A stretch of 64,000 nt of DNA from the NCBI RefSeq assembly GCF_030160715.1, contig NZ_BSOW01000026.1, positions 62,001 to 126,000 of the forward strand, in the 5' to 3' direction. Position numbers and translations under genes: made by a program. This DNA is from Bradyrhizobium iriomotense (GTDB taxonomy: Bacteria; Pseudomonadota; Alphaproteobacteria; Rhizobiales; Xanthobacteraceae). The notes under the pieces are model-generated. The model worked only from the letters and a program-made list of their open reading frames with translations. It was not told where the DNA came from and did not search any database. Below, in pieces: positions 60,493 through 64,000 of the stretch. Within the stretch, counting starts at the first letter, position 1; each line of letters starts with the position of its first letter.

Positions 60493-61119
60493 ATGCTCGA
60501 TCTTGCCCTGTCGGCCTTCGTCACCCTGCTGCTGGTGGTCGATCCCGTCGGCCTCGTGCCGGCCTTCCTTGCCGCGACCGCGGGCATGCCGGAAGCGGTC
60601 AAGCGCACCATCGCCTGGCGCGCGCCGCTGATCGCTGCCTCGATCCTGGTCGTGATCGCGCTGATCGGAAACTGGCTGCTGCGCCAGCTCGGGATCGGCA
60701 TCCCCGCGTTCCAGATCGCCGGCGGGCTGCTGCTGTTCGGCGTGTCCTACCGCATGATCTTCGGCGACCGGCCGCAGCGCGAGGCGCGCGAGGCCGACAA
60801 GGCGCTGTCCGAGCACGCCTCCGACGTCGCGGTGTTTCCGCTCGCGATCCCCATGATGGCCGGCCCCGGCGCGATCGCGACCACGCTACTGCTCTCGGGC
60901 GACGCCGGCAACGCCGCCCGGCTCGGCATCAACATCGCGATCATCCTCCTGGTCTGCCTGCTCTGTATGATCTGCTTTGCCGCCTCGACCCTGATCGCGC
61001 GCACGCTGGGGCGGACCGGCAATGCCGTGCTCTCGCGCCTGCTCGGCATCCTGCTTGCGGCCTATTCGGTGCAGTTCGTGCTGAATGGCATCGCCGCGGT
61101 CCGCGCCAGCCTGTCGTGA
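60493..61119 (+). CDS. MarC-family inner membrane protein
   Basis: 208 residues with six hydrophobic helices. Seen: VDPVGLVPAFLAATAGMPEAVKRTIAWRAPLIA, AFQIAGGLLLFGVSYRMIFG and VAVFPLAIPMMAGPGAIATTLLLSG, the two Pro-Gly signature regions of MarC/SNARE-like transporters. AGGAG lies five bases before the ATG. The role of MarC is unknown; the original drug-resistance link was not confirmed. Confidence 0.92.
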   Translation: MLDLALSAFVTLLLVVDPVGLVPAFLAATAGMPEAVKRTIAWRAPLIAASILVVIALIGNWLLRQLGIGIPAFQIAGGLLLFGVSYRMIFGDRPQREAREADKALSEHASDVAVFPLAIPMMAGPGAIATTLLLSGDAGNAARLGINIAIILLVCLLCMICFAASTLIARTLGRTGNAVLSRLLGILLAAYSVQFVLNGIAAVRASLS

Positions 61120-61340
61120 TCTCGACTGAGATCAATTTGTTGATTTTATTGTCATTTCCGTGGGCTTCCCGGAAAGGACCTCTCGCCTTCCCAATGCCGT
61201 CCGCTTTCTCTTGCGCAGCCTCATGGCTTTGACGTAACTCGGGTCGATAACAGCGCGGAACGCGCGCATCGCCAGGATGCAGATCCCGATGACAACACAG
61301 CACATGGCCGGCGACGGCATGGCCGAAGAATAGAAGAGTC

Positions 61341-63158
61341 TTGCCGGTGTTTGCGCGGATCAGGCACATCGTCGATCGCAAGAGATCGCACAAGGGATCG
61401 AACAAGGCATCGAACCGGATGCTGGTCCGCGTCCGCGCCCTCCTGCGCAGCAATGAATTCTACCTGATCCCGCTCGCGCTTCTGATCGGCACCGCCGCTG
61501 GCGTCGTCGTGACGCTGATGGCCGAGATCGCGCAGATCGCCCATGTCCTGATCTTCGGCATCCCCGTCGACGTGCGGCTGTCCGCGAACGCCTATGTCAA
61601 CCCGTGGGCGGCGCTGAGCGCCCCCGCTCTTGGCGGACTGGCGCTCGGCATCATGGAATGGTCGCGGCGGCGGCTAAAGATCTCCAGCGCTGTCGACCCG
61701 ATCGAGGCCAACGCGCTGCGCGGCGGCAATCTGTCCCTGCGTGACAGCGTGGTGGTCTCGAGCCAGACGCTGATCTCCAACGGCTGCGGCGCCTCCGTTG
61801 GCCTCGAGGCCGGCTATACCCAGATCGGCTCCGGCATCGCATCGTTGCTCGGCCAGTTCTTCAACCTTCGGCGCAACGATCTCCGCCTGATCGTCGGCTG
61901 CGGTGCTGCGGCTGCGATCGCGGCCGCCTTCGGCGCACCGATCACCGGCGCGTTCTATGCCTGCGAGCTGATCGTCGGCGTCTATGCGGTCGGCAGCGCC
62001 GCGCCGATCCTGGCGGCCTCGCTCGCTGGCGCGCTGACCGCGCAGTGGCTCGGCGGCGCGCCGTACTCCATCGAGATACCGAAGGTGAGCACGGTCGGCA
62101 TCGAGCAATATCTGGCGCTGATCGGGCTCGCGCTCGTCACCGGCGGCGTGGGCATCGCCGTGATGCGCTCGTCCTCGACGTTCGAGCGCCTGTTCGCCTG
62201 GCTACCGGTCTGGCTGCGCCCGGTGATCGGCGGCCTCATTGTCGGCTCCTTCGCGATCGCCACCCCGCAGGTGCTGGCCGCCGGTCACGGCGCGATGGTG
62301 CTCGATCTGTTTCACGACATGACGATTGGCCTGATCGCGCTGATCATCGCCCTCAAGCTGACGGCCTGCCTGATTTCGCTGGCATCGGGGTTCCGCGGCG
62401 GCCTGTTCTTCGCCTCGCTGTTCGTCGGCAGCTTGATCGGCAAGTTCTTCGCCGCGGTGCTCCTGCTGATCAGCCCGAACTTCGCGATCGATCCGCTGGT
62501 CGCGATGCTTACGGGGATGGCGACGCTCGGGGTCGCCATCGTCGGCGGCCCGCTGACGATGTCGTTCCTGGTGCTGGAGATGACGCGCAATGTCGACGTG
62601 ACCGCCGTGGTGCTGGCGGGCTGCATCGTCACCTCGATCTGTGTGCGCTTCATGTTCGGCCATTCGTTCTCGACCTGGCGCCTGCATCTGCGCGGCGAGA
62701 CCATCCGCAGCGCCAACGACGTCGGCTGGCTGCGCAACCTGACGGTCGAGCGGATGATGCGGAGCGACGTCGGCAAGGTGCCGTCCTCGACGACGATCGC
62801 CGCCACGAGGCGCGAATTCGCGCTGGGCTCGCGACCGGGCATCGTCGTCGTCAACAACGCCGACGAATATGTCGGCCTCGTCATGCTGCCCGACCTGTTC
62901 TCCAGCGACCTCGACACCATCGCCGATGACATCCAGGTGATCGAGCTCGCCCGCTACACCGACATCGTGCTGATCCCGGAAATGAACGTGAAGAGCGCGA
63001 TGGCGGTATTCGACGAGGCGGAGGCGGAGATGCTGGCGGTGGTCGAATCCGCTGACGGCCGCAAAGTGGTCGGATTCCTCACCGAGACCTTCGCCCGCCG
63101 CCGCTATGTCGAGGAGATCGACAAGGCCACGCGCGGCGTGCTGGGGGCGCTGTCTTAG
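61341..63158 (+). CDS. ClC-family chloride channel/antiporter with CBS domains
   Basis: 605 residues (a start at ATG 61419 is also possible; 61341 is TTG). Seen: about ten membrane helices; the filter region ISNGCGASVGLEAGYTQIGSGIASLLGQF, where the gating Glu of GREGP is kept as GLEAG; GAPITGAFYACELIVG; and FRGGLFFASLFVGSLIG. A C-terminal pair of CBS domains (VERMMRSDVGKVPSST, DEYVGLVMLPDLF) probably senses nucleotides. It moves chloride, or exchanges chloride for protons. Stands alone. Confidence 0.92.
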   Translation: MPVFARIRHIVDRKRSHKGSNKASNRMLVRVRALLRSNEFYLIPLALLIGTAAGVVVTLMAEIAQIAHVLIFGIPVDVRLSANAYVNPWAALSAPALGGLALGIMEWSRRRLKISSAVDPIEANALRGGNLSLRDSVVVSSQTLISNGCGASVGLEAGYTQIGSGIASLLGQFFNLRRNDLRLIVGCGAAAAIAAAFGAPITGAFYACELIVGVYAVGSAAPILAASLAGALTAQWLGGAPYSIEIPKVSTVGIEQYLALIGLALVTGGVGIAVMRSSSTFERLFAWLPVWLRPVIGGLIVGSFAIATPQVLAAGHGAMVLDLFHDMTIGLIALIIALKLTACLISLASGFRGGLFFASLFVGSLIGKFFAAVLLLISPNFAIDPLVAMLTGMATLGVAIVGGPLTMSFLVLEMTRNVDVTAVVLAGCIVTSICVRFMFGHSFSTWRLHLRGETIRSANDVGWLRNLTVERMMRSDVGKVPSSTTIAATRREFALGSRPGIVVVNNADEYVGLVMLPDLFSSDLDTIADDIQVIELARYTDIVLIPEMNVKSAMAVFDEAEAEMLAVVESADGRKVVGFLTETFARRRYVEEIDKATRGVLGALS

Positions 63159-63322
63159 CGTGCAGCGGTATCGGGGGAGGGGGCCGCGGCGCTCGCCTCG
63201 ACCCGGCCCCACACTTTCCATGATCGGGTCTTGCTTTGGACAAACCGCGTCGGTGATCATCAGCCAAACGGAAATGCGACGGACGCCCCTGGGGCGACAT
63301 TGGGCTGGGGCAAGGAACGCCA

Positions 63323-64000
63323 ATGAACTCCGTACCGAACACGACACAAATTGAACCGCGTCATGTGCTGTCCACACGCATGGACGAAGAGCTCACGCAT
63401 ACCTATGAGAAGATCAAAAGCGTGGATGAAGAGATCGCGCGCGCCAGCGAGCAGTTGTCCAGGCTGGAGCGCGACGACGCGCGCACCCGCCCGCCGCGCG
63501 GCCGGCCCGTTCTCCGCGGCCTCGTCGGCTTGGTGCTGGCCGGGGGGATTGGTACTGTGGCCTTGATCTCGCAATCATCCCGCGGTGATGAGGTCAGGCA
63601 GATGATCGCCGGCTGGGCACCGCTGCGTGCTGCGATGCCGTCGCCGTCGCAAGCACAGCCCGCGCCCGGCGTAGAGCCGAGTCCGACTGTTCAGTTGGCT
63701 CAGGCCTCGCCGGAACCGGCCGCCGTTCAGGCCGTTCCGGAGGCGGCCGCGCCGACCGCGACCACGCTCCCTCCGCAGGTGACGGAATTGCTCGAGAAGA
63801 TGGCGGGCGATCTCGCCAACGTGCAGCAGGGCATCGAGCAGCTCAAGGCGAGCCAGGCGCAGTTGAAGGCGAACCAGGAGCAAATGTCCCAGGACAACCT
63901 CAGGGTTGCCGACGAGTTGAAAGCGAGCCAGGAGCAAATGGCGCGTCTTGTCGCCAAAACGCCTGACAACAAGGCGCCCGTCAATGCGCCTGACAAGACG
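63323..64000 (+). CDS. Membrane-anchored coiled-coil protein, 3' end beyond the window
   Basis: 226 codons open to the window end. From the ATG at 63323: a cytoplasmic helical segment (DEELTHTYEKIKSVDEEIAR and onward), one membrane helix (LRGLVGLVLAGGIGTVALIS), a Pro/Ala-rich linker and a heptad region (VTELLEKMAGDLANVQQGIE, QLKASQAQLKANQEQMSQDN) whose unit repeats. It is a single-pass protein with a coiled coil outside the cytoplasm. I do not know the family, though similar proteins are common in Bradyrhizobium. Confidence 0.75.
   Translation, partial: MNSVPNTTQIEPRHVLSTRMDEELTHTYEKIKSVDEEIARASEQLSRLERDDARTRPPRGRPVLRGLVGLVLAGGIGTVALISQSSRGDEVRQMIAGWAPLRAAMPSPSQAQPAPGVEPSPTVQLAQASPEPAAVQAVPEAAAPTATTLPPQVTELLEKMAGDLANVQQGIEQLKASQAQLKANQEQMSQDNLRVADELKASQEQMARLVAKTPDNKAPVNAPDKT

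Overview
The window is high-GC alphaproteobacterial DNA, most likely from Bradyrhizobium or a close Bradyrhizobiaceae relative. That reading rests on gene content: XoxF-type methanol oxidation, glutathione-dependent formaldehyde oxidation, a second Lon next to Hsp20, Cys-rich tandem-repeat secreted proteins and dispersed palindromic repeats. It is inference, because no marker gene is present.

Layout. 0-3.8 kb: the end of an amino-acid ABC ATPase, 3-hydroxybutyryl-CoA dehydrogenase, CcoG and a truncated haemoglobin. 4-9.4 kb: a Tat-type Rieske protein, a PQQ alcohol dehydrogenase without the usual vicinal cysteines, and a convergent molybdenum aldehyde oxidase pair. 9.9-15.6 kb: operon xoxF-xoxG-adhC-gfa (minus strand), with a divergent AraC regulator. 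16.9-19.8 kb: a second dehydrogenase / cytochrome c / binding-protein operon. 20.1-21.4 kb: a lanmodulin homologue, a secreted LTGK-repeat protein and a 26-residue pqqA. 21.6-36.1 kb: small secreted proteins, a nitrate/sulfonate-type ABC transporter, quinoprotein accessory factors (SoxYZ-like carrier, SoxH-like hydrolase, XoxJ-like protein, CxxxCW protein) and a four-gene ABC system of the PedA1A2BC/Lut type. 36.3-42 kb: S-formylglutathione hydrolase, a two-component system and a TonB-dependent receptor.

Together 4-42 kb reads as a lanthanide-linked alcohol oxidation island. All three quinoproteins carry the extra Asp (DYD or DWD) that marks lanthanide-dependent enzymes. Lanmodulin, the TonB receptor and the Lut/Ped-type transporter would take up and buffer the metal. 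XoxF/XoxG would make formaldehyde, and Gfa, AdhC and FghA would take it to formate. pqqBCDE and formate dehydrogenase are not in the window. A palindrome of the form TCGGGAA-N3-(T/C)TCCCG recurs upstream of pqqA and the TonB receptor, with a weaker copy upstream of xoxF, suggesting a shared regulator.

42-48.7 kb holds an unfamiliar three-gene module (Q/G-rich repeat protein, small protein, cytoplasmic-looking subtilase), an M48 peptidase and a Tat-exported GH1 glycosidase. 48.7-55.4 kb is gene-poor and accessory-like (RidA, small secreted proteins, ParA, phasin-like protein, GNAT). 55.5-64 kb is housekeeping: thiolase, HU, Lon-Hsp20, MarC, a ClC channel and a coiled-coil membrane protein running off the end.
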